Shown here one piece after another: positions 56,113 through 64,000 of a stretch of DNA of 64,000 nucleotides (position 1 is its first letter; every line of letters begins with the position of its first letter). The position numbers and the translations under genes were made by a program. This DNA comes from Bacteriovoracaceae bacterium (lineage in GTDB: Bacteria > Bdellovibrionota > Bacteriovoracia > Bacteriovoracales > Bacteriovoracaceae). The notes under the pieces were generated by a model. It was not told the origin of the DNA and made no database searches. It saw nothing but the letters and a program-made list of their open reading frames with translations. The DNA is taken from NCBI GenBank assembly GCA_023701435.1, contig JAMPXB010000011.1:1-64000 (forward strand). Direction: 5' to 3'.

Positions 56113-57075
56113 ATGAAAAAAGTAAGAGTTGCCGTTTTAGGCTACGGGCATTTAGGCAAATGGCACTGCCAGAAAGTTGATGCTCATAAAGAGATCGCCG
56201 AGTTTGTGGCCATCGTGGAAAAATTTCCTGCAGGTCAGGAAGCGGCCAAGGCCAATCATCCCAATGTCCGGATCGTCAGTGATATCAAAGAAGTGATCAA
56301 TGACATTGATGCAGCCTTCGTCGTTACTCCCACTTCAACCCATTTTGAACTGGTGAAGTACCTGCTCGAAAATAATAAGCATGTTTTTTGTGAAAAACCT
56401 GTTTGTTCCAATGACGATGAAGCGGGGAAACTCGCTGAAATCGCCAAAGGAAAAAATGTTGTGTTGCAAGTAGGACACAGTGAAAGATTCCATGAGGCTT
56501 GGGATAAACTGCGTGAACGCATGCAGAAACTTACGCCTCCTTTTACTGTCAGAATCAACAGAGTTGCCCCTTTTAAAGGACGTGCGACCGATGTTGATGT
56601 GGTTCAGGATCTGGCCATTCATGATCTAGACCTCATGCTTTATCTTTTTAAGCAAAAGCCCCTGGAAGTTACCGCCCGCGGACAACGCATTCGTACCAAC
56701 AAATGGGATCACGCCAATATTTATCTCTCTCTCGAAGATAAGTGTGATGCTCATATCGTTGTGGGTAGAAATAGCGTAAAAGAAATGCGCGACCTGGAAG
56801 TCATATCACGGGAAGGGATGCTGACAATTGATCTGTTCACCAACAAGATCTACGATGCTACTAACACGACTTTTGATGATGGCTCTTTTGTAAAAGAAGA
56901 AGTCTACAGCAAGCGTGACCATCTTCTGCTGGAGCATGGCCACTTTTATAAGTCAGTGTTGGAATCGAAGCCGGCCATCATTGGCCTAAAAGATGGACTC
57001 AATGCTGTTCATCTGGTGGACTGTACTTTGAAATCCATGGAGACCCATGCTCCGGTTAAGGTAAACCTTGGCTAG
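56113..57075 (+). CDS. Gfo/Idh/MocA-family oxidoreductase, possibly GnnA-like
   Basis: NAD(P)-dependent sugar oxidoreductase. Rossmann motif VAVLGYGHLGKWHCQ (about 6-20), the CEKPVC motif (about 94-99) and the catalytic-region DLAIHDLDLMLY (about 166-177). It sits between lpxA and lpxB, 2 nt after lpxA and overlapping lpxB by 8 nt, so it is a fixed member of the lipid A operon. In some bacteria a Gfo/Idh enzyme (GnnA) oxidises UDP-GlcNAc for 3-amino lipid A; its partner aminotransferase GnnB is not in this window, so that role is only a possibility. Confidence 0.85.
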   Translation: MKKVRVAVLGYGHLGKWHCQKVDAHKEIAEFVAIVEKFPAGQEAAKANHPNVRIVSDIKEVINDIDAAFVVTPTSTHFELVKYLLENNKHVFCEKPVCSNDDEAGKLAEIAKGKNVVLQVGHSERFHEAWDKLRERMQKLTPPFTVRINRVAPFKGRATDVDVVQDLAIHDLDLMLYLFKQKPLEVTARGQRIRTNKWDHANIYLSLEDKCDAHIVVGRNSVKEMRDLEVISREGMLTIDLFTNKIYDATNTTFDDGSFVKEEVYSKRDHLLLEHGHFYKSVLESKPAIIGLKDGLNAVHLVDCTLKSMETHAPVKVNLG

Positions 57076-58189
57076 TTGTTTACTCATCGCCGGTGAAAAA
57101 TCGGGCGAAGAACATGCTTTGAGTTTTTTTCCTGAGCTGATAAAATTTTGCCCAGAGGTGACGTTTTATGGGGTAGGGGGAGATGAACTCAAAGACCAGG
57201 GCATGGAGCTTTTGTATCATCTTAAAGATTTTTCCAGCATGGGATTTTCTGAAGTTGTTCATAAGATTCCCTTCTATTTCAAAGCGCTGAAGAACCTGGA
57301 AAATGAAGTTGTAAAACGTGGAACGAAGACAGCAATCCTGGTAGATTTTCAGGACTTCAATCTTCGTTTAGCAGAAAGATTATCCAAGCGCGGGGTAAAA
57401 GTCCTTTACTACGTGGCGCCTCAAGCCTGGGCCTGGAAGGCCGGTCGTGCCCAGAAATTATCAGAGGTGACCCATACCTTGTTCACGATTCTTCCTTTTG
57501 AGAAACAGTGGTTTTCTGAAAGGGGAGTAAAGCAGATCAAGTCTATCCCTCATCCTTTGATGCTGACTTATAAAGATAAACTATCCTCTATTCCAGAGAA
57601 GCCCTTTGGCTGTTGGAATGAGAAATTGAAAATTCTACTTCTTCCGGGAAGCCGCAGGTTCGAAGTTTATAATCTTTTGCCTGAATTTATTAAGGCCGTG
57701 AGAATTCTTAGAGAAACCACCCCCGTTGAAGTTCATCTGGTTAAGGTCGGTCATATTGATCCCGAGTTCTACCGTCTTTATCAAGAAGATGTGGATATCT
57801 GGTATGAGTCGCAGGACCTGACAAAGGCGATGGAGGAATGCCATCTCTCACTGGCGGCAAGCGGAACAGTAACTTTAAGCACTGGTCTTTTTGAATTGCC
57901 GACGATCGTTTGTTACAAGGCGAGCCTTCTCAATGAGTTCATCTTCTATAATTTGATCAAATATCAGGGACCAATCTCTCTTACCAATATTATTCATGAG
58001 AAAATGGTTTTTCCGGAATTGACTCAGGATCAGGTGGAACCGGCCCGGATCGCATCTATAATTAGAACTTGGACTCTGAATGAAAAGCTTTATAATGATC
58101 TAAAGTCCACACTTCGGGATACAAAACATCTGTTATCAGGTGAAAAATTCTCTGTCCCCGAGTACATGGCCCGGATTATTAATGAATGA
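57068..58189 (+). CDS. lpxB: lipid-A-disaccharide synthase LpxB
   Basis: Condenses two acylated glucosamines into the lipid A disaccharide. GT-B fold: LLIAGEKSGEEHAL at the N-terminus, FYGVGGDELKDQGMELLYHL, LVDFQDFNLRLAERL, VAPQAWAWKAGRAQKL, LLLPGSRRFEV and the AASGTVTLSTGLFELPTIVC sugar-binding segment. The start is a TTG at 57068 with TAAGG at normal spacing; no in-frame ATG is close. The length of 373 is normal. Overlaps the Gfo/Idh gene and lpxK. Confidence 0.94.
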   Translation: MASCLLIAGEKSGEEHALSFFPELIKFCPEVTFYGVGGDELKDQGMELLYHLKDFSSMGFSEVVHKIPFYFKALKNLENEVVKRGTKTAILVDFQDFNLRLAERLSKRGVKVLYYVAPQAWAWKAGRAQKLSEVTHTLFTILPFEKQWFSERGVKQIKSIPHPLMLTYKDKLSSIPEKPFGCWNEKLKILLLPGSRRFEVYNLLPEFIKAVRILRETTPVEVHLVKVGHIDPEFYRLYQEDVDIWYESQDLTKAMEECHLSLAASGTVTLSTGLFELPTIVCYKASLLNEFIFYNLIKYQGPISLTNIIHEKMVFPELTQDQVEPARIASIIRTWTLNEKLYNDLKSTLRDTKHLLSGEKFSVPEYMARIINE

Positions 58190-59282
58190 GTCCCTCATAA
58201 AAAATAAACTACGTTTAAAATCGTTCGTTAAGACCACGGCCTTGACTCCCTTGAGTATTATCTGGGAGTGGGTCTATCGTCTTCGTCGTTCTTTGTATGA
58301 GTATGGTGTTTTAAAAAAGCACACATTTAAGGTTCCGGTTATTTCCGTAGGAAATCTCTCCTTTGGCGGAACTGGCAAAACACCCACTATCGTGTGGCTT
58401 GCTGACTGGTTGATTGAAAAAGGTCTCACCCCGGTAGTGCTGACCAGAGGGTATAAAGGACAGCTTGAGCATTCATCTGGTCTTTTAAAATCCGGTCAGA
58501 AATTTCGTCTGAATCCTTTTGATTATGGCGATGAGCCGCTCATGATTTCCAATAAAATGAAAAAAGGGGCGGTGATTGTCGGTAAAAAACGGGCCGAGAA
58601 TCTGCTCAAGTATTTTTCAGAGGTCCACCCCGACGTTGTTTTATTAGATGATGGTTTCCAGCATCTTCAAATCTTTCGCTCTTTTAATCTGGTGCTTTTT
58701 GATGCGACCATGGCCCTTCAGCTCTACAAAGTGGCCCCCTTAGGTTATTTAAGGGAGGATCTCTCTGCTTTAAAAGATGCCGATGCAATAATCATTTCCC
58801 GTGCTGATATGGTAACCAAGGAGAAGCTCGATAAATTAGTGAAAACAATTTCAGAGCATATTCATCACCATCCGCCGATGGCCCTGACGAGGTATCAACC
58901 TTTGGGCGTATTTGATGTGCATGATAAATTTATTTTTTCAGTACACGACTTAAAAGGTCTAAAGGTGATCGCTGTCACGGCGATTGCGTCACCAGACTCC
59001 TTTTATCGCTATCTTGAAAGTTTTGGAGTCGAAATCACAGAAAAGGTGAGCTTTCCTGACCACTATTTCTTCTCCCCCGAAGATGTTAACGAACTTCTTA
59101 TTAAGGCGTCCCAACAATCGGCCATTATTCTCTGCTCAGAAAAAGACATGGTGAAAATGAAAAGGGTATCATTAGATAGCCGAATTCTTTTTACCAAGGT
59201 CAAAGTTGAGTTTATGAGTGGGGAAAGCGAATTATTGGATGCTTTAAGCAAAGTTCTCCGCCTTGATTCCTCAGCTCAGTAA
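58182..59282 (+). CDS. lpxK: tetraacyldisaccharide 4'-kinase LpxK
   Basis: Adds the 4'-phosphate to lipid A. The membrane-proximal N-terminus (MNESLIKNKLRLKSFVKT) is followed by the P-loop VGNLSFGGTGKTPTIVWLA and LLDDGFQHLQIFR. I start at 58182, overlapping the lpxB stop by 8 nt; a longer frame from 58140 (GTG) would run deep into lpxB. The product is 366 residues, the usual length. The signature segments are complete. Confidence 0.92.
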   Translation: MNESLIKNKLRLKSFVKTTALTPLSIIWEWVYRLRRSLYEYGVLKKHTFKVPVISVGNLSFGGTGKTPTIVWLADWLIEKGLTPVVLTRGYKGQLEHSSGLLKSGQKFRLNPFDYGDEPLMISNKMKKGAVIVGKKRAENLLKYFSEVHPDVVLLDDGFQHLQIFRSFNLVLFDATMALQLYKVAPLGYLREDLSALKDADAIIISRADMVTKEKLDKLVKTISEHIHHHPPMALTRYQPLGVFDVHDKFIFSVHDLKGLKVIAVTAIASPDSFYRYLESFGVEITEKVSFPDHYFFSPEDVNELLIKASQQSAIILCSEKDMVKMKRVSLDSRILFTKVKVEFMSGESELLDALSKVLRLDSSAQ

Positions 59283-59319
59283 ACTACAATCTTATTAAGT
59301 ATTTACTAAGGATATGATT

Positions 59320-60378
59320 GTGAAAATAATCTTGCTAAGTCTCTTCATCGTGGCAAGTTGCTCGTCATGGGAGCAAAAAGACTTTGAAAAAGAGTTGGAT
59401 AAGCCCACTGAGGAAGCTCAACCTCAGATAATTGAAACCAAAAAAGATGAAAAGCTGCTGGAGAAATTTGAAGTTCAGCCAGTTGATGAAAAGAAGGTAG
59501 AGGCCAAGGCAAAAGCCCAGCCAAAAACAAAAGTCATCACCAAGAAAGTTATCAAAGCTGAAAATTCCAAGAAGAAAATTGTTCAAGTAACCACCGTCGT
59601 TCCGGTCATTAAAGGACCTCCTAAGGACTACCCGCCGGAGCTTTTGGAAGTAAATGCCAAGGCCAAGAAGGTCTGGGATATCTACCGCCCCAACCATTAT
59701 GTCGATCAGAAAATTTATCTGGATATCAATTACCTTGGCATGACTGTGGGTAAAATCATGGTGCTCAACAAAGGTAAGAAGATGATTGACGATAAAGAGG
59801 TCTGGCACCTTCATGCCAAGTTCAAGTCGGCTCCTTTTTACAGCAAAATTTATGAGTTAGATGATACGGTCGATACTTATGTCACGAGCGATAAATTTCT
59901 ATCCATTCGCTACAGCCTGATTCAGCGTGAAACCAAACAGGACATTGATGATTTGCAGCTGCATGATCGTGATCGCTACAAAACCTTCTGGTTTTACCAT
60001 CGTAAAAAATCCGATGGAAGCGTCAAAGACAAGAAAGAGGAAAAACCGATTCCTTATTTCAGCATCGATCCTTTTTCAGTCTTATTTTTCTATCAGGGAT
60101 TACCGCTTAAAGATCGGGATGTTTATGAAATCCCTATTATCAATAAAGGTAAGATCTTAATCCTTCGTTCAGTCGTTGAAGGACGGGAAAAGATCAGTAC
60201 AAGTAAGGGGACCCGGAAAGCTATCCGTCTTCATGCCACTACCAAGTACACAGGAGATACGCTCAAGAGCGGGGATCTTTATTTTTGGTTCAGTGATGAT
60301 GAGAAGCGTACCCTTCTTAAGGCCCAGGCAAAAATCAAAATCGGTTCGGTGACTGCTGATATCGTGGACGGTCAATGA
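59320..60378 (+). CDS. lipoprotein with C-terminal DUF3108 domain
   Basis: Lipobox LFIVASC directly after the signal. An Ala/Lys/Glu-rich, basic linker (about 20-95) leads to a beta-rich DUF3108 domain (about 110-350): YLDINYLGMTVGKIMVLNKG, then YVTSDKFLSIRYSLIQRE, then YFWFSDDEKRTLLKAQAKIK. DUF3108 proteins are poorly characterised envelope proteins. Start: AAGG at 59308-59311 fits the GTG at 59320; an ATG at 59314 is too close to it but would only add two residues. Its stop overlaps the glycosyltransferase start. Confidence 0.75.
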   Translation: MKIILLSLFIVASCSSWEQKDFEKELDKPTEEAQPQIIETKKDEKLLEKFEVQPVDEKKVEAKAKAQPKTKVITKKVIKAENSKKKIVQVTTVVPVIKGPPKDYPPELLEVNAKAKKVWDIYRPNHYVDQKIYLDINYLGMTVGKIMVLNKGKKMIDDKEVWHLHAKFKSAPFYSKIYELDDTVDTYVTSDKFLSIRYSLIQRETKQDIDDLQLHDRDRYKTFWFYHRKKSDGSVKDKKEEKPIPYFSIDPFSVLFFYQGLPLKDRDVYEIPIINKGKILILRSVVEGREKISTSKGTRKAIRLHATTKYTGDTLKSGDLYFWFSDDEKRTLLKAQAKIKIGSVTADIVDGQ

Positions 60379-61550
60379 GAGAAAAAGTCCGCCTTTCCGA
60401 CCTGACCGTTCTCTACGTTTGTCTTTCTGACGAATGGGGCACCATTGAACGTCGTTGCATCGCTGATGCCAGTTATTTTAGAAACATTGGTGGAACTTCC
60501 TTTATTTTATGCCATGAAAAGTCACTAGTTGATAAAGAAGCCGAGAAAGAGGACATACCACGGCTTTATTTCCAAGATGATATATCGGGTTGGAGAACCA
60601 AGCTCAATTTCTACTTCCAGCTTCAGCATATCCTGCAAAAGCAGCAAGTAGACATTATTCATTCCTATAATCATGAAACGCTTCTTCCTTTAGGGATGAT
60701 GCTTAAAGGGATGCCCCATATTCCGATGGTGTTCACTTTCAATGAAAATATTCCCTGGAAGAAAAAGAATCTTCTCGATAAATGGTTTATCTCAAGAACT
60801 GATTCCATCTTCACATTTTCTCCCAATATCCGGGAGCTTGCTGCCGAGATCTTTCCGGTCAGTCCGAGAAAAATTCATGTCACCGGAGCAGGGATAGATT
60901 TTCCGGCCAAGATCATTCGCTCTGTTCATGCTGATGAAAAGAGAAAGATCATGACCTTTATTCCCAGAAACGAAGACGATCTTAAAAATCTGCGATTATT
61001 TGTAGATGCGATCCCTCCTTTGCTTCATCATTTGAACTCTTTAGGATTTCATCAGCGTCTCATTTTCACTTTTTTGACCGATATCTCCTGGTACACTCAT
61101 CAGATTTATGACGAAATCAAACGCATGATTCTTGAGCGCCACCTGGAAATGCACATTAGCTTTGAAACAAGACCACTTGCCTCGGCCAGTTTTCAGGACT
61201 GTGATATCTTCGTGGGCCTGCCCATGGGGGAGCTTTTTTCGGACCAGGACCTTTATGCCCTGGTAACCCAGACTCCGGTTCTTTTGCCCCGGACTTCTAC
61301 CCGTCAACACCTGGTTAAGCAGGGGAAGTTTGGAGAAACCTACCATCCTGAGGATGGCAGAGAACTAAAAGACAAGCTGGCGAAGATTCTTCTCAATTAT
61401 CCTCAATACTTAGAAGAGCTTAACGGGGTGGAGTTAGATCTTCAGGAGCAGCACCATTTTGAACGATATGCCGAAGAGCTTTATGCCCACTATGAAAAAC
61501 TTTACACACAGCGCCTCCGCTATACCCAGAAGCAAAAAAGATTAGCGTAA
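60375..61550 (+). CDS. GT-B fold glycosyltransferase (family 4-like)
   Basis: 391 residues. N-terminal domain opening LTVLYVCLSDEWGTIERR, the DIIHSYNHETLLPLGMML acceptor-side strand-loop, and VFTFNENIPWKKKNLLDKW; a C-terminal nucleotide-sugar domain begins near FTFSPNIRELAAEIFPVSPR. It lies at the end of the lipid A run, coupled (4-nt overlap) to the DUF3108 lipoprotein, so a role in LPS core or another envelope glycan is likely. The donor cannot be told. Confidence 0.75.
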   Translation: MREKVRLSDLTVLYVCLSDEWGTIERRCIADASYFRNIGGTSFILCHEKSLVDKEAEKEDIPRLYFQDDISGWRTKLNFYFQLQHILQKQQVDIIHSYNHETLLPLGMMLKGMPHIPMVFTFNENIPWKKKNLLDKWFISRTDSIFTFSPNIRELAAEIFPVSPRKIHVTGAGIDFPAKIIRSVHADEKRKIMTFIPRNEDDLKNLRLFVDAIPPLLHHLNSLGFHQRLIFTFLTDISWYTHQIYDEIKRMILERHLEMHISFETRPLASASFQDCDIFVGLPMGELFSDQDLYALVTQTPVLLPRTSTRQHLVKQGKFGETYHPEDGRELKDKLAKILLNYPQYLEELNGVELDLQEQHHFERYAEELYAHYEKLYTQRLRYTQKQKRLA

Positions 61551-61595
61551 TCGACCAGAATCATTTATAACAAACGTTCTCCAGTAGGAGAATTA

Positions 61596-63365
61596 ATGTC
61601 TAAAAAGGGGGGCTATATTATGGCCACCACAAAAACTGCATCTGCCTCTAAACCTAACTTTGAAATCCCAGCTTGGATCAAAGGGTTCGACTTCGAAATG
61701 GGAGACGTTCCAGAACAAAAAGCTAAAACTGAATTCGGAGATCTAATCAACTCTGCATCTGCAAAGAATTTCGCTGAAGGCGAAGTCTTTATGGGTAAAG
61801 TTGTTGCTATGAATGATGAATTCGTAACTGTCGACATCGGCTACAAGCAAGAAGGTCTTGTACTCGCTCGTGAATTCCGTAACTACGACGGAACCATGAA
61901 AGTGAAAGTCGGTGACGAAATCCAAGTTTACCTTGAGAAGCTTGAGTCTACTATGGGGAACCTCGTTCTCTCTAAAGACAAAGCAGAAATTCTTAAGGCT
62001 TGGGATAAGATCTCTGAAGCTTGCGAAAAAGGTGAACCTGTTGAAGGTACTGTTATCGCTAAAGTTAAAGGCGGTCTTTCTGTTGATATCGGTGTTAAAG
62101 CGTTCCTTCCTGGTTCGCAAATTGACATCCGTCCAGTTAAGAACCTTGATAAGTACATTGGTAAAACAATGGAATTCAAAGTTATTAAATTCAACAAGAA
62201 ACGTGGAAATATTGTCCTTTCTCGTCGTGCAATCCTAGCTGAAGAGCGTGGAAAAATGAGAGATGAGACACTTACTCAGATTCAAGAAGGCATGATCGTG
62301 AAAGGTATTGTGAAGAACATTACTGATTACGGTGCGTTCATTGATCTTGGTGGTGTTGATGGACTTCTTCACATCACAGATATGTCTTGGGGCCGCGTGA
62401 AGCATCCTTCTAACCTTCTTAATGTTGGTGACGAAGTTGATGTTAAGATCCTTAAGTATGACGCTTCTAAAGAGCGCGTATCTCTAGGTCTTAAGCAAGT
62501 TCAAGCTAATCCTTGGGAATCTGCTAAAGATAAATATATGCCAGGTTCAAAAGTTTCTGGAGAAATCGTATCTGTTAAAGACTACGGTATCTTCGTTGAG
62601 CTTTCTGACGGTATCGAAGGTTTGATCCACGTTTCAGAAATGAGCTGGACAAACAAAAAAGCTGCTAACAAGACTTATAACGTAGGCGAAAAAGTTGAAG
62701 CTGTAGTTCTTGAAGTAGACGTTGAAAACAAGCGTATTTCTCTAGGCCTTAAGCAGCTTATGCCGAACCCTTGGGATGATCTTGTTAACAAATACCCAAC
62801 AGGTAAAACTGTTGAAGGTACAGTTAAGGCCATCGTAGATTTCGGTCTATTCCTTGACCTTGGCGAAGAAGTAGACGCTCTTATCCACGTATCTGATATT
62901 TCTTGGACAAAGAAAAACGTGAACCCTGCTGAAGAGTTCAAAGTTGGCCAGAAAGTAAAAGCTGCTGTGGTAACTGTTGATGCTGAAAACCAAAAGTTCT
63001 GCCTAGGCCTTAAACAGCTTGAGGAAGATCCTTGGAAGAAGATCGAAGAGCGTATGCCTGTTGGTTCAGTAGTTGAAGGCGAAGCTGTTCGTATCACTGA
63101 GTTCGGCGTTTTCGTTGAGCTTGAGACTGGTATCGAAGGTCTAGTTCACATCTCTGAAATCTCTGAAGAGCGCGTAGAGAAGCCGTCTGACAAAGTTGCT
63201 AAAGGTGACAAAGTTAAGGCAATCGTTATCTCTATCGATAAAGCTGCTAAGAAGATCGCCCTTTCTATGAAAGCGGTTGCTTCTGGCGAGTATAAGTCGA
63301 ACTACAAGCACGAAGTGGCCCAGCCATCTACGCTTGCAGACAAGCTTAAAGGCTTCAAAGTTTAA
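61596..63365 (+). CDS. rpsA: 30S ribosomal protein S1
   Basis: Binds mRNA on the small subunit and helps initiation. Six S1 domains in tandem, each with a GxVxxIxxxGxFVxLxxxxxGLxHxS-type core; examples TDYGAFIDLGGVDGLLHITD and KDYGIFVELSDGIEGLIHVS. The length of 589 is slightly longer than E. coli S1. Two starts are possible: ATG 61596 after TAGGAG, and ATG 61620 (MATTKTAS) after a run of six G. I use the upstream one. It follows the envelope operon by 45 nt and is ended by a strong terminator. Confidence 0.95.
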   Translation: MSKKGGYIMATTKTASASKPNFEIPAWIKGFDFEMGDVPEQKAKTEFGDLINSASAKNFAEGEVFMGKVVAMNDEFVTVDIGYKQEGLVLAREFRNYDGTMKVKVGDEIQVYLEKLESTMGNLVLSKDKAEILKAWDKISEACEKGEPVEGTVIAKVKGGLSVDIGVKAFLPGSQIDIRPVKNLDKYIGKTMEFKVIKFNKKRGNIVLSRRAILAEERGKMRDETLTQIQEGMIVKGIVKNITDYGAFIDLGGVDGLLHITDMSWGRVKHPSNLLNVGDEVDVKILKYDASKERVSLGLKQVQANPWESAKDKYMPGSKVSGEIVSVKDYGIFVELSDGIEGLIHVSEMSWTNKKAANKTYNVGEKVEAVVLEVDVENKRISLGLKQLMPNPWDDLVNKYPTGKTVEGTVKAIVDFGLFLDLGEEVDALIHVSDISWTKKNVNPAEEFKVGQKVKAAVVTVDAENQKFCLGLKQLEEDPWKKIEERMPVGSVVEGEAVRITEFGVFVELETGIEGLVHISEISEERVEKPSDKVAKGDKVKAIVISIDKAAKKIALSMKAVASGEYKSNYKHEVAQPSTLADKLKGFKV

Positions 63366-63409
63366 TTAAACTTTAAAAAATTCACATCCCGTTATTTATG
63401 GATGATCAG

Positions 63410-63438
63410 GGCCCGCAGAAATGCGGGCCTTTTTTTTT
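63410..63438 (+). terminator. terminator of rpsA
   Basis: GGCCCGCA (63410-63417) with TGCGGGCC (63422-63429), a GAAA tetraloop, then nine T. This is a very strong rho-independent terminator. Confidence 0.93.
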
Positions 63439-63529
63439 GAATATGCCATAGTTCTGATATGAATATCTAATTCTCTCCTCAAATTTCCCTTCAAACATTT
63501 ATTTTTTACACCTAACCGGAGTTCGTATC

Positions 63530-63556
63530 ATGCGCATTTCTCCCTTGCACACGTAA
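63530..63556 (+). other. possible 8-codon leader ORF
   Basis: ATG CGC ATT TCT CCC TTG CAC ACG TAA (MRISPLHT), with GGAG (63518-63521) eight nt before the ATG. It lies 30 nt upstream of the small gene at 63587. It could be a leader peptide or chance; the length gives no statistical support. Confidence 0.25.
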
Positions 63557-63586
63557 TTCATATTCATTATGCACACAGGGATTATT

Positions 63587-63757
63587 ATGCTTTGGAAATT
63601 CATAAGGATTCTCCTCCTTGCTCCTGTGACATTGGAAAGAGAAAAAGAAGAAAGAAAACGGCAAGCAAAGAGAAAGCGAGCCAAGAAGAGATATGGTAAA
63701 CGCCTCATGCTCAGATTGTTCATCGAGGGTATAAAAGTACCAAGCCTCGTGACTTAA
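63587..63757 (+). CDS. small membrane-associated basic protein (56 aa)
   Basis: A hydrophobic N-terminus (MLWKFIRILLLAPVTL) is followed by a charged, mostly basic stretch (EREKEERKRQAKRKRAKKRY). Start at 63587 fits AGGG six nt upstream; an in-frame ATG at 63569 has no ribosome binding site. Family unknown. Its stop interlocks with that of the convergent gene that runs off the window (TTAA). Coding status is uncertain because no homologue can be checked. Confidence 0.45.
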   Translation: MLWKFIRILLLAPVTLEREKEERKRQAKRKRAKKRYGKRLMLRLFIEGIKVPSLVT

Positions 63758-64000
63758 GGTTTTCGAGTCATCATAAACTCAGGCAAATGTATCGAAGTCG
63801 GTAGGGGTAGTACCCACTTATAGGGCATGATACTTCTGACCTCTTGGGCGAGATCAGTTTCTGTTTTGATCATTTCTTGTTCCACTCTTCCATTAAGACT
63901 GACACGAGAGCTGGCATAAACTGATACTGGTCCATCCAGTTTCTTCTGATAATGGTCCCGCAGGTAATGAGCGAATTGCAGGATTAAATCTGGCTTTCCG
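63754..64000 (-). CDS. HTTM / vitamin-K-dependent carboxylase-like protein, C-terminal part
   Basis: Partial: the gene enters from beyond the window's end and stops at 63754. The visible 81 residues include PDLILQFAHYLRDHYQKKL, VYASSRVSLNGRVEQEMI and YKWVLPLP. The pattern of an 'ILQFAH' helix followed by 'SLNGR' and a 'W-V-PLP' ending is typical of the C-terminal domain of bacterial HTTM proteins related to gamma-glutamyl carboxylase. The membrane-embedded catalytic part would lie outside the window. Confidence 0.65.
   Translation of the reverse strand, partial: GKPDLILQFAHYLRDHYQKKLDGPVSVYASSRVSLNGRVEQEMIKTETDLAQEVRSIMPYKWVLPLPTSIHLPEFMMTRKP

Noticed and set aside
63499-63723. 74-codon minus-strand frame opposite the small basic protein
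   Set aside because: No ribosome binding site was seen; it mirrors the basic-coding stretch of the plus strand. The evidence for either strand is limited.

Overview
The window reads as a chromosomal segment of a flagellated, diderm (Gram-negative) bacterium of moderate GC. It carries lipid A genes (lpxD, lpxA, lpxB, lpxK), the outer-membrane assembly genes bamA and skp, a Lol transporter, a complete flagellar export and motor-switch operon, and many lipoproteins and secreted serine or cysteine proteases. The gene content and order (prfB-lysS-lolC-lolD-bamA-skp-lpxD-fabZ-lpxA-Gfo/Idh-lpxB-lpxK, and fliL to fliA) suggest a Bdellovibrionota member, most like the Bacteriovorax/Peredibacter side. 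That placement is inferred from gene content and general sequence feel; no 16S gene is present.

Layout. 1-1,500: small hypothetical genes and a two-tRNA (Lys-Glu) transcription unit. 1,651-8,130: housekeeping genes (mtaB, purA, murJ) with a papain-like secreted protease and a structured, gene-free stretch before murJ. 8,210-17,312: a giant Gly/Ser/Tyr repeat secreted protein, uvrC, a motif-poor uracil-DNA-glycosylase-fold protein, and an overlapping SpoIID/amidase peptidoglycan pair. 17,368-22,292: lipoproteins, a DsbA-like lipoprotein, a HAMP-like membrane protein, and a kexin-like lipoprotein protease with a small partner gene. 22,480-34,067: flagellar operon fliL-M-N-O-P-Q-R-flhB-flhA-flhF-flhG-fliA, with a good sigma-70 type promoter before it and a terminator after it. 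34,151-46,214: a receptor-like coiled-coil protein, RluA-type pseudouridine synthase, coaE-mazG, ybeY, a second subtilase, and an outer-membrane barrel overlapped by an EF-hand-bearing lipoprotein. 46,262-63,438: translation and envelope run (prfB with programmed frameshift, lysS, lolC-lolD, bamA, skp, lipid A genes, a glycosyltransferase, rpsA). 63,530-64,000: a small basic protein and the 3' end of an HTTM/vitamin-K-carboxylase-like gene running off the window.

The most unusual signal is in the flagellar operon. FlhF keeps its family architecture but its P-loop, G3 and most of its G4 motifs are replaced, while the neighbouring FlhG keeps an intact ATPase site and lacks the N-terminal DQAxxLR motif that stimulates FlhF GTPase in other bacteria. 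This suggests a GTP-independent polar-flagellum placement system. Other points worth a look are a protease with a possible trans-acting propeptide gene, an SD-masking inverted repeat between purA and the next gene, several convergent gene pairs whose stop codons interlock over exactly 4 nt, and the SpoIID/amidase pair. I saw no CRISPR array, insertion sequence, integrase or rRNA.
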